DNA of 64,000 nucleotides from Apteryx mantelli (taxonomy: Eukaryota > Chordata > Aves > Apterygiformes > Apterygidae). Each line of letters starts with the position of its first letter. Position 1 is the stretch's first letter. Positions 1-12,600 of the stretch are shown here, one piece after another. The translations under genes and the position numbers were made by a program. Where the stretch lies: positions 85,306,007 to 85,370,006 of the forward strand of contig NC_089978.1 in assembly GCF_036417845.1 (NCBI RefSeq), written 5' to 3'. The notes below the pieces were generated by a model that saw nothing but the letters and a program-made list of their open reading frames with translations, ran no database searches and was not told the DNA's origin.

Positions 1-3000
1 AAGATGGAAGATGAAGAAAGAAAACGAGGATACCATGACAAGAATATGAAACTCTTGATTTACCCCTGGATTAGTAAGGAAATTAATAATCAAGAAAAAA
101 ATCACTTCTTTGTTTATGAAAATTCTTTAAAGCCAGCACCTAAGAATGTTCTGTATCGCACCACAAGATAATATATATAACTATTTTATAAATTAGATGG
201 TGTTGAAAATATGTCTATAGAATTGCCCAACATGCAGGAAATATGTTTAATTTTCAAAGGATGATCCTTCTAAAATACTCAAGAGTGTGAACATCTGAGG
301 GAAAAATAGCAAAACACTTTCACATTGCTATTTCTTTCTTTTCCATTTCTCATCCTAACTTGTGATGCTTTTCCCCATATCTTCATCAAGGCTAGACTGA
401 GTTATGACTATATATAATGCAAGACTATCTTCACATCCCTTTAGAAGGTTAAAGACATTCACTTCAGTGATTACTGGATATGAGACTTCAGTTGGTGCCC
501 ATTGGCTTCTATTTGGTCTTCAATTTTTGTTTTAAAATCTGTAAAGCCATAAATAGCCTGTGATTTAAGCAAGTGAGGTCCTGTCTGTTTTAAAATGAAA
601 GCAAGTTTTATGTGTAGACCAACAAAACCAAAGACAGAAATGTTACAAAGTGGTTTGCACTATTTTGTCAGTGACTAAGTTGGTGAACAGCACAGATCAA
701 AGACTACCTTTGGATGAATCTCCACTGTAGGGTATGTGAGATGGTATGAACCGAATACGACCTCAAGAATGACGAGTGATTCTGCCATCATGCCAGAGGG
801 TATCTGAGATAGTTTGCTCAGTAGTTTACCAAGCCCCTGTGTTAAAGGAAGACATAGCCAGTTTGTTAACAGAAGGTGCTTGGGATCAATTCTCCATGTC
901 ATATATAGAAAAATAAACAAAATGTTCTCTGTCAAAGAACCTAAATTTGGAATTCTTTCTCCATGACTCCGCCCAAATATGCTTCATATGTAACAGAATG
1001 TTGGAAGACAACCTGAATTTTCAGATTATAGTTTTGCACTGTGATTATGGTGTTTTAGAGGGAGTCTCTCTGACTATGTCTGTATTGCTAAAATAAAGTA
1101 CATTGGGGACAAGTCCTTGTTCCTGAGGCCAAGCATCACCTTGCGGCTAGTGACCACAGTGCTTAGTGATAGCCGCAGTGGAGCAGATTTGTCTTGGAGA
1201 AAGCTCATCGGTGTGGGCCACAACACAGTGAGCTAACCCACAAGTAGCTTGGAGAATGAAGTTCTAGTGCTTGAATTTACTCCCTGGCTCTCTTTTATTC
1301 AGCAGCAGAGAGGAGTCTGCAGTCTCACAAGAAAGATATTGGCCTAGGACAGACACATGGGTCTCAATCTCTGCAGTGTTTCATTTTGAATTTTCAACAA
1401 TGCAGACCTATTTTAGGAAAGAAGGGTGGCACCTCAAGGTCTTTTAGGTGACATATGATGAAGCTGGAGAGCTCTGACTGGGTCAGGTCTTGCCAGTAAG
1501 ACCGTGGGTGTTGACAGCACTTAGCGGGGAGACACACACCAGACTGCAAAGTGCCGTAAAGTGTGCAGCAGGGCCTATGACTACTGGAGAATTTTCCTGC
1601 TAAAAAAACATATGGCTATAAGGACTGTGGCCTTGTTTGCATACATAGGCAGTTAGATAATCACAGCAGCTGCAGTCCTTAGGTGGCTCTCTCTAGTGCT
1701 AAGGTTTTGTCAGAATAGAATATCAAAGACAGAAACAAGCAGCAGAGTAGAAATACAGTGCCATTCTCTTAATTAATTATTCAGTCTTTTTAAAAAGAGT
1801 TTTTCTGGTAAACTTAAAAAAAAATGCTGCAGAAGAGCGCATTTTTTTGCAACCAACAAACAGCTCCATGTTCTGAAAACAGGTAACAAACCGATACAGA
1901 CATTCACTGGGGAGAAGGTGATTCAGATCTCCTCAGGTAGAGAAGGAAATTGAACACATACTCCTCATATCCTAGATGAATACTGTAATTCTTGTGTCCC
2001 GGGTAAATTCTGTACCTACTGAAGTCCTAAATAAAAAGCCAGCATGGGGATTGGGCACACTTTCCTCTCATTTTTTTGAGAAAGAAATGGCACAGCCAGC
2101 TGTCTGTTGGGGAAAATTCAGGGCTGTAAATCCTGTTGGGAAACTGGTGCATCCTTGCAGCTAAAGGTTAGATGCTTAAGACCTGAAAGAAGGAGATTTA
2201 AAGATCCCTGTCCTTAATCTTAGATGGCCTCCCACTAGAGTTACAACAGTGTAAGCTCAAAAATAAGGCTGTAACATTGAAGATGAATTGCTCAGCCCTA
2301 CACAACAAAGCTGTGACCCAACAGGACATGGACATCTAGATTCTCCAAGTCCTGGGTTGAGCTCAGTACATTTTATTTCCTTCCACAGATCCCTCACAAG
2401 TAACAGAAATTAAATTTAAAAAAAAAAGAATAAAGTACATATGGTAACACAGCTGCTGAAAATCTATTACCCTTTTTAATCACCTCTCATGTTCTGGGTT
2501 TGCATTTTATCTTTCAAACTCAGTAACAGGGAAAGTGCTGCAAGAAAGGCAGCTTCCTGCATTATTGGATGACTTTGCAATGTTATTAAGTCATGCAAAA
2601 GAAACCTACTATCCAAAACGTAGGTCTCAGTGGGTTCATCTTTAAAGCATTTTACATATTTATAATCACTAGGACAAGCAGATTCAGATTTTTCACAGAG
2701 AGACTGAAAACTGTAAATAAATAAAATTAAAAAAAAGAGCAACATGTTTCTTTCTCTTAATGATGGTGAGCTTTTGAGATGAAAGGAATATAAACCTCGG
2801 ATAACTGCTCAAACAGCCTTGCGATAGTGCAATTATCCGCCTGCTCATGGGTACACCATAGAATAGTCTTCACGCCAAAGTGACAGAGGCTTAAGAACAC
2901 TATTTATTGCCTATCCTCCTTTCAGACACATTCAATGTTATCTCAGAGTGATCATTTCTTATTTGGTAACCTTGGGTCACTCTATTATTTATTCACATTT

Positions 3001-4266
3001 GTATGTCAGCTCCGAGGTAAGGAGAGCAAGCCAGGTGATATACCCAATGAGGGGGGAGAGACAAATGCAATTATTGAAAGAGGTGTTCCTGTAAGAGAGC
3101 AGTGATTTGCATCCTGAATTGATGTAAATTATGTAAATTATCCTCTTTCCTTTCCACCCCACCCCCTGCCCTGAGTTCGGCAAATGTAGACTCCTTAATA
3201 TTTTGCCTCTTTAATGTTTTTTTTTTTCTTGCAGTCTCTGATTCTCTGTTAGGATCAGAAGGCTGTGGGGTAGTGAAAGATGTGAGGGAGTATTTCCCAT
3301 GAGTGGACTCCTTGTGAGTCCAAGAAGCGGTCATTTAAAGTCAACAATGAAATATTTGTCAGTCAAAAAGAAAGTCTTTAACTAGGGCAAGCTTTTGGAC
3401 CTACGTTTCATCCCTGGTGGAACAAAGAAGAATAGAGTTGCTTGTTTGCTGATTTTGAATCCTTTGTGGAGGGCTGCCAGTAACTATAACGCATATATTA
3501 TTGTGCTATCAGACAGGAGAAATGTTTGTGAGAATTTACCAGGACAAACAGTCACAACCACTTCATCACACAGTTATCATGATGATAAAGTTCAGCGGTA
3601 GTTACTCACCTTTCCAAAAGCAAGTATTTCCCTCTCAGACAAGAGAGAGCATGGATTTTTTCAAGATGGTGCTATATTATCTCCCAATATTGCACCTAAC
3701 TCTTGCTACCAAGTACTCAATGTGCTTTGAGGTATTGATCCTCAGAGCATTCCTGTGAGTGAGAGGGGAAGTGATCTATCCTTGTTTCATAGCTCAGGCA
3801 CTGAAGTGCAGGGGCCATGGTTAGACGGAGCAGTTGGTACACATTATCATGTGCTTGAGTCCTGGGTCCCTGATCATTCAAGTCAGCTTGGCCAGAGCAG
3901 GCTCCCTGCAGCCAACATGACAACATTTCCTTCTCAGAGGAAGCAGGACAAGAGCAATGAGGTGAAGTGTGCACAGTCAGATCTCTTCCCTATGGGTTTG
4001 GGATACAGTCTGGTACTCAGGTCTGGTGGTTTAGTCATAGCTAGGGAAGTTAAGGCTCAGATTCACAAACATTCATATTTGCCTAATTTCCCTGTATTTT
4101 TGTGGGACTTTTAATTGTGTACCTGTCTTTGAGGCCTGGGTTTTGTATCACAGCTTCACCGGCTAATTTGCTTAGGTGCTTTGGAGGTGTACACCTCAAC
4201 TACTCAAATATAAGGTGTGCTCTGTAGACAGGTGATCATGTCTTATTTGTCTTCTTTATCCTCCAG
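1..4266 (+). other. GLRA2: Last intron of GLRA2 (3' part)
   Basis: No glycine-receptor exon (TM1-TM3 or the start of the intracellular loop) can be read here, so the upstream GLRA2 exons lie outside the window. The intron ends in a pyrimidine-rich acceptor (cttctttatcctccag, AG at 4265-4266). It is AT-rich, with only short chance ORFs on both strands (for example 89 codons at 2476-2745 on the minus strand) that resemble no family I know. A degraded MIR-like SINE lies near 3.73-3.84 kb. I see nothing else I can support. Confidence 0.75.
3725..3840 (-). repeat. Degraded MIR-like SINE (antisense)
   Basis: On the plus strand the segment reads like the reverse complement of a MIR core. 'CCTCA..GCA..CCTGTGAG' is followed by 'ATC.ATCC..GTTTCATAG' and 'GGCACTGAAGTGCAGGG', the landmarks of the MIR passage containing the 'cctcacaacaaccctgtgag' and 'acagatgaggaaactgaggc' motifs. 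Divergence is high, as expected for an ancient amniote element. Boundaries are approximate and the call rests on eye alignment to the remembered consensus. Confidence 0.4.
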
Positions 4267-4545
4267 GAAGATGAAGTTGCTCGTGACAGCAGATTCAATT
4301 TCAGTGGCTATGGAATGGGTCACTGTCTCCAAGTCAAAGATGGCACAGCAGTCAAGGCCACTCCAACCAACCCACCTCTGGCACCACCAAAGGATTCAGA
4401 GTCCATCAAAAAGAAGTTTGTTGACCGTGCAAAAAGGATTGATACAATATCCCGTGCTGCATTTCCACTCGCCTTCCTCATTTTCAACATCTTTTACTGG
4501 ATTACATACAAAATTATAAGGCATGAGGACATTCACAAGAAATAG
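4267..4545 (+). CDS. GLRA2: Glycine receptor subunit alpha-2, terminal exon (C-terminal 92 residues)
   Basis: GLRA2 encodes a pentameric Cys-loop, ligand-gated chloride channel subunit in the plasma membrane. It mediates inhibitory glycine responses, notably in embryonic brain and retina. This exon begins after the acceptor AG at 4265-4266, is in frame from its first base ([10 protein letters not shown]...) and stops at TAG 4543-4545. It encodes the second half of the TM3-TM4 cytoplasmic loop, containing [20 protein letters not shown], a proline-rich stretch (PPLAPPKD) and a basic segment ([12 protein letters not shown]). The fourth membrane helix follows at about exon residues 64-83 ([19 protein letters not shown]), then the short extracellular tail [10 protein letters not shown]. 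These sequences are almost identical to mammalian GLRA2 and differ from the other alpha subunits in the loop. The paralogues GLRA1, 3 and 4 share TM4, but the loop and the FANCB neighbour favour GLRA2. Earlier exons are upstream of the window. Confidence 0.96.
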   Translation, partial: EDEVARDSRFNFSGYGMGHCLQVKDGTAVKATPTNPPLAPPKDSESIKKKFVDRAKRIDTISRAAFPLAFLIFNIFYWITYKIIRHEDIHKK

Positions 4546-4588
4546 GCAACTCTGGTTTGCCAGGACTTCTTAGCCAAAGTGATACACA

Positions 4589-4598
4589 TGTAAATAAA
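4589..4598 (+). promoter_or_regulatory. Pumilio-like element overlapping a proximal poly(A) signal
   Basis: TGTAAATA at 4589-4596 fits the Pumilio response element UGUANAUA. It shares bases with AATAAA at 4593-4598, about 48 nt past the GLRA2 stop. If both work, PUF binding could compete with cleavage factors and favour the long 3' UTR. Motif evidence only. Confidence 0.3.
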
Positions 4599-4632
4599 CA
4601 GTGAAATGTCTTTCTGTCATTTGGACTAAGGG

Positions 4633-4706
4633 TTTCTTTTTCCCCCCCCCAGGACACTGAAGAGAAAAAGAACAAAAAGGAAAAAAAAGTAGAGAAAGAA
4701 AAGTGA
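4633..4706 (+). other. Cryptic 3' splice site and short lysine-rich frame in the GLRA2 3' UTR
   Basis: A branchpoint-like CTAAG (4626-4630), a long pyrimidine tract (4633-4650) and AG at 4651-4652 form a well-built acceptor. The following 17 codons are open (DTEEKKNKKEKKVEKEK) and end in TGA at 4704-4706. The annotated last exon begins at a codon boundary, so the upstream exon would join this site in the same phase. The product would be a subunit lacking TM4 with a charged tail. It may equally be a chance element in an A- and C-rich UTR. Confidence 0.3.
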
Positions 4707-5737
4707 TTGCATGAAACAATATGCCATGAAACCAGTCAATAAGGGTTCACCATATGTACTTTCAGTGTTGTTCTTCCAGATTCAGCATTGATCACACTTC
4801 TGTAAATGGGGCCAAATTTTACCCAACTTTATCACCAAATTATTATCTTTAAAAACAAAAGAGAATCAGAAAACAAACTATCCTCCTAAAACATCTACCA
4901 AGAGACGGTGGTGGCTACAGTACAGTAAGTTGTAAGAGGACCAGACTTTTTCAGGATAATGTTGCCTTTCTATTTGAAAAAAGTCTACTGAGCTACATTC
5001 CATGACCATGTCTGTAGTTAGTGGTTTCACCAAGGAGTCCTTTTGTGGGTTGTAAATTATTTCTACTGACAGGGGAGAGAAAAAAAAGATTTATACTTTA
5101 CTATCCTTGTGGGTGTGCATTTTAATATTATCTTGCTTTACTAGAATTGTAATTTTGGGGTTGAACTTGTGTGCTGTGTGATTTATTTGATAGCTGACAC
5201 TCCAAAACCAGTGAAACTGCCCGGTTTATTTTTGTTGAAAGACAGTGCACTTAATTCATTTTATTTCTGCTGATTTTACATGCAACTTGAGGTGCCAAAC
5301 TGTATTCTACCTATTGTGCTACCCTGTACCACACTACTTAGTAAGATCTTGTTTCCTCAAAGGTGTAGCTCAGTTTAGCATTGAGTTTCTATTACTGCTC
5401 TCATTGTAGCTGCAATCAATAGCTCTATAGGTAAACACAACTTGTTTACAGACCTCTAATTTATATCTTTACTCAAAGTGGCTATCATTTTAAATATCAT
5501 TAATTAACCTAAGAATTTTAAAACTGTACTGTGATTTTCAGAACCTGTTACCTTTTGGTGCCGGATCTGTGTTATTCAAATCCTTGCTACATGTTTTAAA
5601 GTAGAAAATAAAAAAAAAAAGATGGTATTTTTGCTTACACGGAAGAAGACAACCTGTAACATAAAATGAATCAAACATTAAAATTTTACACTTGCTGTAA
5701 AAGGGTTTATTAAAAAAAAAAGTATTTGTTCAATTTC

Positions 5738-5743
5738 AATAAA
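5738..5743 (+). terminator. GLRA2 distal poly(A) signal
   Basis: A canonical AATAAA is followed within 20-30 nt by a T/TG-rich tract (gtgctactaatgttttttc). It is the last good signal before the intergenic sequence, so it is the likely main cleavage site. Confidence 0.6.
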
Positions 5744-6525
5744 GCTAAATGTGCTACTAATGTTTTTTCATTCTTTTCTTCATTTGCAGCAGGGTTGTTT
5801 GTGCCACTGCCCAGCTCATCCACTGCTCTGTCAGCAGAAAGAGGGTGAAAAGCAACCCTCTGTTGATCTGCTTAGCATGCCAAATGTTACTTTCTGTTCT
5901 GCAGCAAAGTGGGTGTTGTAGATCTTGGGATTATGATGTCAGGTGAATGTCAGAAACGTGGCTAGGATATGACGTGTTCCAGAAGCCCTCCAGGGCTGAG
6001 TCAAACCCAGATGGCTTACATCCAGCTGCACAAGTCAGGTCAGCCTTGATCTAGGCCTGGGACAGAAGGGGTGCCGTCTCCTGCTCCCCATATCCGGGCA
6101 CCTGTCAGCTGCACATGTGCTGCTCCCTGGCTCCAAGCAGCTAAGAGGGTATCCTCAGCTTCTCCGGGCTTTCTTACAGCTTCACCACTCCTGTGAGGTA
6201 AAGGGCAAGCTCAGGTGGCCTACGGTGAGTGCCCAATGAGATACCAGAACTGCTTCTCTCTACTGATGACTCAGGGCCCTTTGTCCCATATGGATAAAAC
6301 AGTGCAGAAAAAAGCAAATTAACCTGCATCCCATTTACTGCCCTTCCCTTGAGAGGCCAAAATACACACCCTATAGCTACAAAGGATGGACTTTTGTCCT
6401 CCCTCTCCTAGTGAGATTTGGTACAGAGACATGATGTACCTGTAACATTTCCCACTGTCCGTCATGATGCCTGGACCAAATCCTGTTGAGAGGTTACAGA
6501 TGTGTATATTACGGCCTGGACAAGC

Positions 6526-6526
<1 letters not shown>

Positions 6527-6570
<44 letters not shown>
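6527..6570. repeat. (TG)22 microsatellite
   Basis: An uninterrupted run of 22 TG dinucleotides. It generates an artificial Cys-Val run in one frame and is likely length-polymorphic. Confidence 0.97.
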
Positions 6571-6572
<2 letters not shown>

Positions 6573-9384
6573 GCTCTCAGCGTGGCTGCCTGTAACTACC
6601 AGGCTGCATTATTCCCTCAGAACCAGGAAAGGAATCTAAAGATCTTGACAAGGCTTTTTCCAAAGCAATTATGTAAATCAATGGTAGAAATGGCAGTTGT
6701 GTATTTTATCTCCCCTTACTCGCCTTACCTTTATAGCCTCTCCTGTCCCTTACACATGTGACTGAACTGGCAATAGCCATTTTTCTCCCTTTAAGACTGT
6801 GGTTTCGGATGTGGCTGATAATCCTAGAAAGGTGAACCTGAAGTTAGTGTGAGAACTCAAGAAAACCCATCCACATTATTTTGCTTTGCATAATAGGCTT
6901 TTAAGGCAAATTTAGTTATTCTAATAGCTGTAATTTTGATTGTGTAATTGCCTTTAGTCCTTTTTACCATGGAATAGTATATGACTGATGGATAATTCAG
7001 TTGAAGAAAACCCCAGTGCAATCCTAGCGCCATGGGCTCTGGCAGGGTGAGGATACCCAGCCGTCAGCTCTGTTCAGGAGGTAAGGAGCCTTTACCTGAG
7101 CAAAAGGTCAGAGCTCACTTTTACCAGCCCCTCATTCCAGAAACGGTGTTTCAAACTTTAAGGTATAACACCAGCATTAATGTCAATCCTCGGTGCCCAA
7201 AGTTGTTGCTAATGAGTGTCAGAGTCTCCCCAGTATGAATGCAGTCCACTGCAGCAGAGTTACAAAACTATTCTCACCTGATGGATGTTTGCAGGTTCCT
7301 TTTTGAGGTGAATCTGGTGTGCTTCCAGCATCCACATCACAAACTCACCTGCATGCTTTGCACTACTTGGCTATTAGCATTAGCTAAATAGTTTGTAAAA
7401 TTATATTCTGCGGATCAGATTTGAGGTGTACTGGCAGTATGCATGGGAAGATTGCCCTGGTGTTGCCTTATATACAAACTTAGGTCCCGTCATGGGAGTT
7501 CTCTGTGCACAAACCCCCCACAGGGCTTTCTCTTTTTGATGGCAGTGAGAATTTATAGCAAAATGGAATTAGTTGTGAATCTTGAAATTAGCTGACTAAA
7601 TTCTGGACATAAATTATGCACATGAACCGGACAAAGCTACTAAGCATGATAATTAGCAGTGGCCACCCAACACAGAAGAGTTCACAGCATCTTTGCTAAT
7701 GTCCCTGTAAACCACCTTATGCAGAGATGGAAACCAAGCTGGTATTCAAAGAACACAGTTGACAACAGTGAGATGGAATCTGGACTGAGAAATTAAAGCA
7801 ATGGGGCCTGCATATAAAAAGTTAAATAACAAGAGTATCAGGATTTACAGGAGGTGAAAGACACAGCTTCCCTAAATGAATGCTCAGAAGGGTTATCAGG
7901 GAAACAGGACTCAAAATCCAGTCACCTTGCACTCAGAAAGGCAGTAGAATTAAATAGTGAAGCAGTTTCTTTTCAACAGTACTGTAAGAGGAAAAAAATG
8001 GCTTAGAGAATAAGTCCCAGACAAATAGCCTTCACAGAGTAGGAGACACAGAGGGATGAAAGGAAAGAGCCTATATTCATTCTGAAGAGCTTCCATATGT
8101 TTTGGAAAGCCTGCAGGTTACAATCCTAGCTGGTAAGAAAGAAAATGAATCCCTAGAGCATTTAAGCTACTTCCATTTATTGATAAAACAACTATAATGA
8201 CTTCAGACTTATCAAGAAAGTTAAAAGGCTTTACGCTTTAAAAAAGCTGACATCAGATCAGGTTTTTGGCATCCTGTTGTTACAATCTGGATCTGAGTGG
8301 CTCAGTACCTGAGGAGAAAACTTTAGTCATCTCTCACTGGATAATGATAAAGTCAAAACCATAGAATGGCCTTTAAGAAAAATCTTATTGCAATAGGAGG
8401 AAAGTGACAAAAATGTGCAAGCACTGTGAGATGAGAGGTCTCTTTTTGCCTGTTTCCCTTCTTTTTCTCCATATTTGTTCAAGCTGTACAGCCATCACTT
8501 ATGATGTACTGAATCATAGTTGATAGATGTAGCAATAGGAGGGTAAGTGGATTTTGGAGTCTCAGTCATGAGTTACTGGCAGTTCGTAACCACTGGCTGG
8601 GGTTACTGCTAAGAATATATGATGCCTCTGGCGTCAGATTTTTTCCCAGGCTACAGAGATGAGGAGTAAGGGCCAACCCTACTCCTCCGTGGGTGACGTG
8701 ACTTTCTCATTCTTCCTCACTTCTTCTCCAGCATGAGATGCTGAAAGTAACAGGAATGAGCTGATGGAAAAACAGTGTTCAGTTACTGCAGGCTGAATTA
8801 CTACAATCCTTTATCTTTGTATATCTTGAGACTTGTCATTGACATTGGTGGCACAGGTGTTGCTGACCAAAGGTGAGGCAAAAAACAAAATTTACAGCCT
8901 TTGGGTCATAGTTAAAAACAGAATTGACTCTTCTCTACAGATTGAGGAGGGTCCCTCAGCTGTAAGGCCAGCACTGCATTTAGTCCACAGCACTGCAGGC
9001 AGGTCATACTGGGACCAGTAACATCCTCAACCCAGATCAAGAAATTCTACAGTCTCTTGGTGGTGCTAGCAGACATCCTGAGCGCTGCTGCATGCAGGAT
9101 GCTTGCAAGGTATATCACATGGTCCTAACATGCTGGGGGAAGGGACTTAACCGCCCAGGATCCTTACAAAGCAGAAATAGCACCACAGGACTTTCCAGCT
9201 GACATTACTGAAAACATTGTGGGGGCATCTGGAATCAATCTTCAGACTGCAGGAAAGGACTAGAAAGGATTCTCCATTGTGCTGAACTGGTGTCTTTGGC
9301 TCAGTAACAGGACTCTACATCAGCCGGAAGTCACATTTCATGGATATATTCAAAAGATCTGACCCAGTACAGTACTGACATTTT

Positions 9385-9420
9385 TATATTTAGAAATATA
9401 CATTTCTATATTTAGAAATA
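9385..9420. repeat. Duplicated AT-rich 14-mer
   Basis: TATATTTAGAAATA occurs exactly twice (9385-9398 and 9407-9420). The spacer contains the partial inverse ATTTCTA, so a small hairpin is also possible. Local duplication, function unknown. Confidence 0.7.
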
Positions 9421-9602
9421 AATTTAATGTGTGGGCATGAAGCATATATGCACAGCTTTCTAATCCTTATTCCTTTAAAATTAGAGCATGGCATGGAACA
9501 AAGTAACAAAAGATCCAGGATGAGATTTGCATCACACAAAGTAGTATGAAAATGATTTCAATGAATCTATTCATTTTCATCATCTATAATGTGGTATCCC
9601 TG

Positions 9603-9642
9603 CAAAAACAAACAAACAAACAAACAAAAAAACAAAAAAAAC
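9603..9642. repeat. A-rich (CAAA)n simple repeat
   Basis: A run of CAAA/CAAAA units, about 40 bp, interrupted only in A-run length. It could be a decayed retroposon tail, but no element body is recognisable beside it. Confidence 0.85.
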
Positions 9643-12600
9643 AGTTTCTGCCAGACTTTCAAAGTTCTTTGTTCCAATGCTTTTTAACGTAAAAAATCTT
9701 ATCTTAGAAGATTTTGGAAAACAAGAAAATCAAAATCAAGGCTGTCTAGAGCAATTCCTGCCTAAGAGAATAATCTGAGCAAAGACACACTTTCTTCCAT
9801 AAATGCCAGATGCCATAAATTACAGATTTTGTTAAAAAAAATTATTCTTCTCTGGTTTGGCAGGAAGAGAAAAAGAAGATATTTATGGCTTTTGAAGATA
9901 CTTTTCCTACTTTTCCATGGAAAATGTGAAATGTCATCACATTTAGGGCTGAGCCACAGAACAAGAGTAGTCTCACCAGTTCCAGACAAACTCTCATCTA
10001 GCCAATTTACTTTTAATTCCAAACCAGTGCTCACTGAAATCAGAAGGAAAAACAAGTGCTTCATTGAATTCAATAGCTTTTAGATCAGTCCCTAATGAAG
10101 GATAAGTTTCAAATGCTAAGCAACAGAAATAATCTAGAAGGGAAAATATTCAGAGTGGATTATTTCTCTTCAGTATCCTCTAAGGAGGAATAGAAATTGG
10201 AGTCAAAATAAGCATCTCAGATAATTAGGAAAACTGACTTTGTGAAATGCATACATTTAGTTCTTTAAGTTTCCACTGAAGCAAACATGCTAAATTAATA
10301 TCTTTTCCATGGAGAAAGCCTGTGAGGCAATATTAATGAAAAAGCAGTGAATTCTGGGGATCCTGACAGCACTTATCTTGTGCTATAAACTATGTTTTTA
10401 CTGAAACAAATTATATAAAATGCTCTCTAGTCTTCTGAGCAGCTATACAACTGATTCAAAAAATAGCTTTTTCAGCTTACTAGAAGATCTGAATCTGACT
10501 TTCAGCAAAATGGATTTCTATTGCTGGGAACAGCAGATAATGTATGTCGTGCTAGGAAGATGGCAGCTGGAAGCATTGCTCCTTTCCACTATCCAGGAAA
10601 AAACTGCAAGACCCCCGAGGGTACACTGGAGGAATATATTCCTCAGCAGCATTTAATGAAAGTGCATTTACACAGGGGTTTCATAAATTTCCACTTTCTC
10701 TTTGCTTTGGCATAAATCCACTTTCCTTGAGGTGACTTGGAGTCTTACCCCTGACACCACAGCAGCAGGATCAGCTCTGTGGCTTGGCACTTCTGAAAAT
10801 CCCATCTTTACCCCTTGCTTAGTCTAGAATTTCCTTCTCTCAATTCCAAGTTCTCTTTGTCTGCCTTTCAGGGTCACTGTGGCAGGGCAATCTGGATGTG
10901 CCTCTGAAAAATAGCCCTGTTGGTCATTGCACTGTGTCCCCGCAGTACCCAAGCAGGGAGATGAGGACAGAGAAGGCGGGTTGCACCACAGGTGCTTGGC
11001 ATGGAAGAAGGAATACGTATAGTCAGGGTGCCCTTCCTACCACCCTCTGAGATCCCAAACCCATGACGCGCTGCCCAGAAGTCCCTCTGATGCTTGCAGA
11101 TTAGGCCTGCTACGTGTCCTGAGGCTGAATATCCTGTGGATGCTGAGCCTGACTCCAGCACTGCTCAGACCTCTTCACCAGCACATTCAGCCTATACTAG
11201 CCCCAGATGTTCAATGAGGATGCAGCTGTGGCTGCATCCACATGGGCTCCATTCAGTGAAGGGCTAAACTACTACTGCAGGTGGAGAGTAGAGAACGTGG
11301 GAGGGTGTGACTAGAGTCCTCTTCAGGGGGCACTGTTGGAAATACTTTGAGACACTGCAGCACCCAAAAATCACCTTCCTTGTTTTTCTTTCTTCCAAAA
11401 AGAGAAAAGAGTTATGTTAATGCAAGGAACAAAAACTAAATTCAATGTATTATTGATATTTTCAGTAGTGCTAAAGGCCCTTGAATGAGGATATGTTTCC
11501 ACAGCAGCCCAGGCCATGCCCAGGTTAACTATGGGCTGCTCTGGGCCTGTCTCTCCCCTAGGTTTCTTCACCGGCCCAGCATGCATCAAACTCTGAGCAG
11601 GGCTTTTCCAAATCTTTAACCTTCAGGAAGGTTACCTGGGAAATCAGTGAAGGGTTTTCACTGACCCAGGTGCCAGAAGAGCACAGCAAGGGATATGAAG
11701 AGCGCTGGGGCTGGCACGAAAAGAATGGAGGGAGCTCAACAGAGGGAGGAGGTGGAGGGAAGACGGGAATGAACCAGCCGACACAGGCGCCATCTCGGGC
11801 TGCTCTGCAACCCCAGCCTGAGGCCAGAGCCCCACTGTGCCAGACACTGGCAAACAGGCACCTTGCGCAAAGCCTGCCAAGGGGAATGGGGGAAAGGGAG
11901 TCTCCCAGGATGGGAAGTGATCCGAGGAAAGCCCTCAGAGCAGGGCAGCGGTGGGGCCAGGAGCAGACCCCTCTTCAGAACAGACTAATGGGAAGAGAAA
12001 ACTCATTAAAGAATATTCAAGTCTAGAGCATGTATTTATAGAACATCATCATCAGTCTTGTCCACTGGGTACCATCCCACTAATAAAAAGAAGATCCCAT
12101 TGCAAAGCACCTAACAGGACACATGCCCCAAACAAGAAGAAACCATAATGCTGCATATGGAATCAGACAGAGTCTTTAGCACGGATTTTCACTGAGAAAA
12201 TGAGAGCACTAGCCAGTTATTTCACAGAGGAGACACTACCTCCTTTTCTCTTTGCATTGTTAGGCCTCTGCTTAAGAGGCATGAGAGTCTGGAAATGAAG
12301 CCTGCCACTGTGTGGTTAAAGATGCCCTCTTAGCCATTGCTTGGAGCGTGGAGGAGATATGTGTATGGTTGCTTTTTGGGGAAACAAACAAGAACAGCAT
12401 GGATAAATGTCCGTGATGAGCAAATTAACCCTTAGCAAAGGAGTGCATTTTTCCAGTAATAAGCTAATAATGTCAGTCCTCTAGGACAGATGTGGGAGAT
12501 TGTCAGTGCTGCTCCTAACAGGGGTTGCCAAACAGAACAGGGCTGAAGAGAAGGGCTGCTATTGAGCCATTAGCTTAAAAAGAAAGAGCTGAAAGAACTG

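Larger units (their letters stand above)
4546..5765 (+). other. GLRA2: GLRA2 3' untranslated region
   Basis: AT-rich non-coding sequence runs from the TAG stop to a canonical AATAAA at 5738-5743, followed by a TG/T-rich stretch. It contains a possible proximal poly(A) signal at 4593-4598 overlapping a Pumilio-type UGUAAAUA (4589-4596), and another AATAAA at 5607-5612. An embedded splice-acceptor-like element at 4633-4652 is listed separately. The 3' end is inferred from the motif; there is no transcript evidence. Confidence 0.65.

Noticed and set aside
4-171. 55-codon frame at the left edge (MEDEERKRGYHDKNMK...)
   Set aside because: Does not match the GLRA2 loop expected upstream of the terminal exon and has no supporting splice donor; taken as chance in the intron.
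6486-6761. 91-codon frame with a Cys-Val run
   Set aside because: The Cys-Val run is the translated TG microsatellite. The same applies to the frame at 24420-24683.
11311-11336. Second CTCF-like core (CAGGGGGCAC)
   Set aside because: The core fits, but most of the upstream positions of the motif do not.
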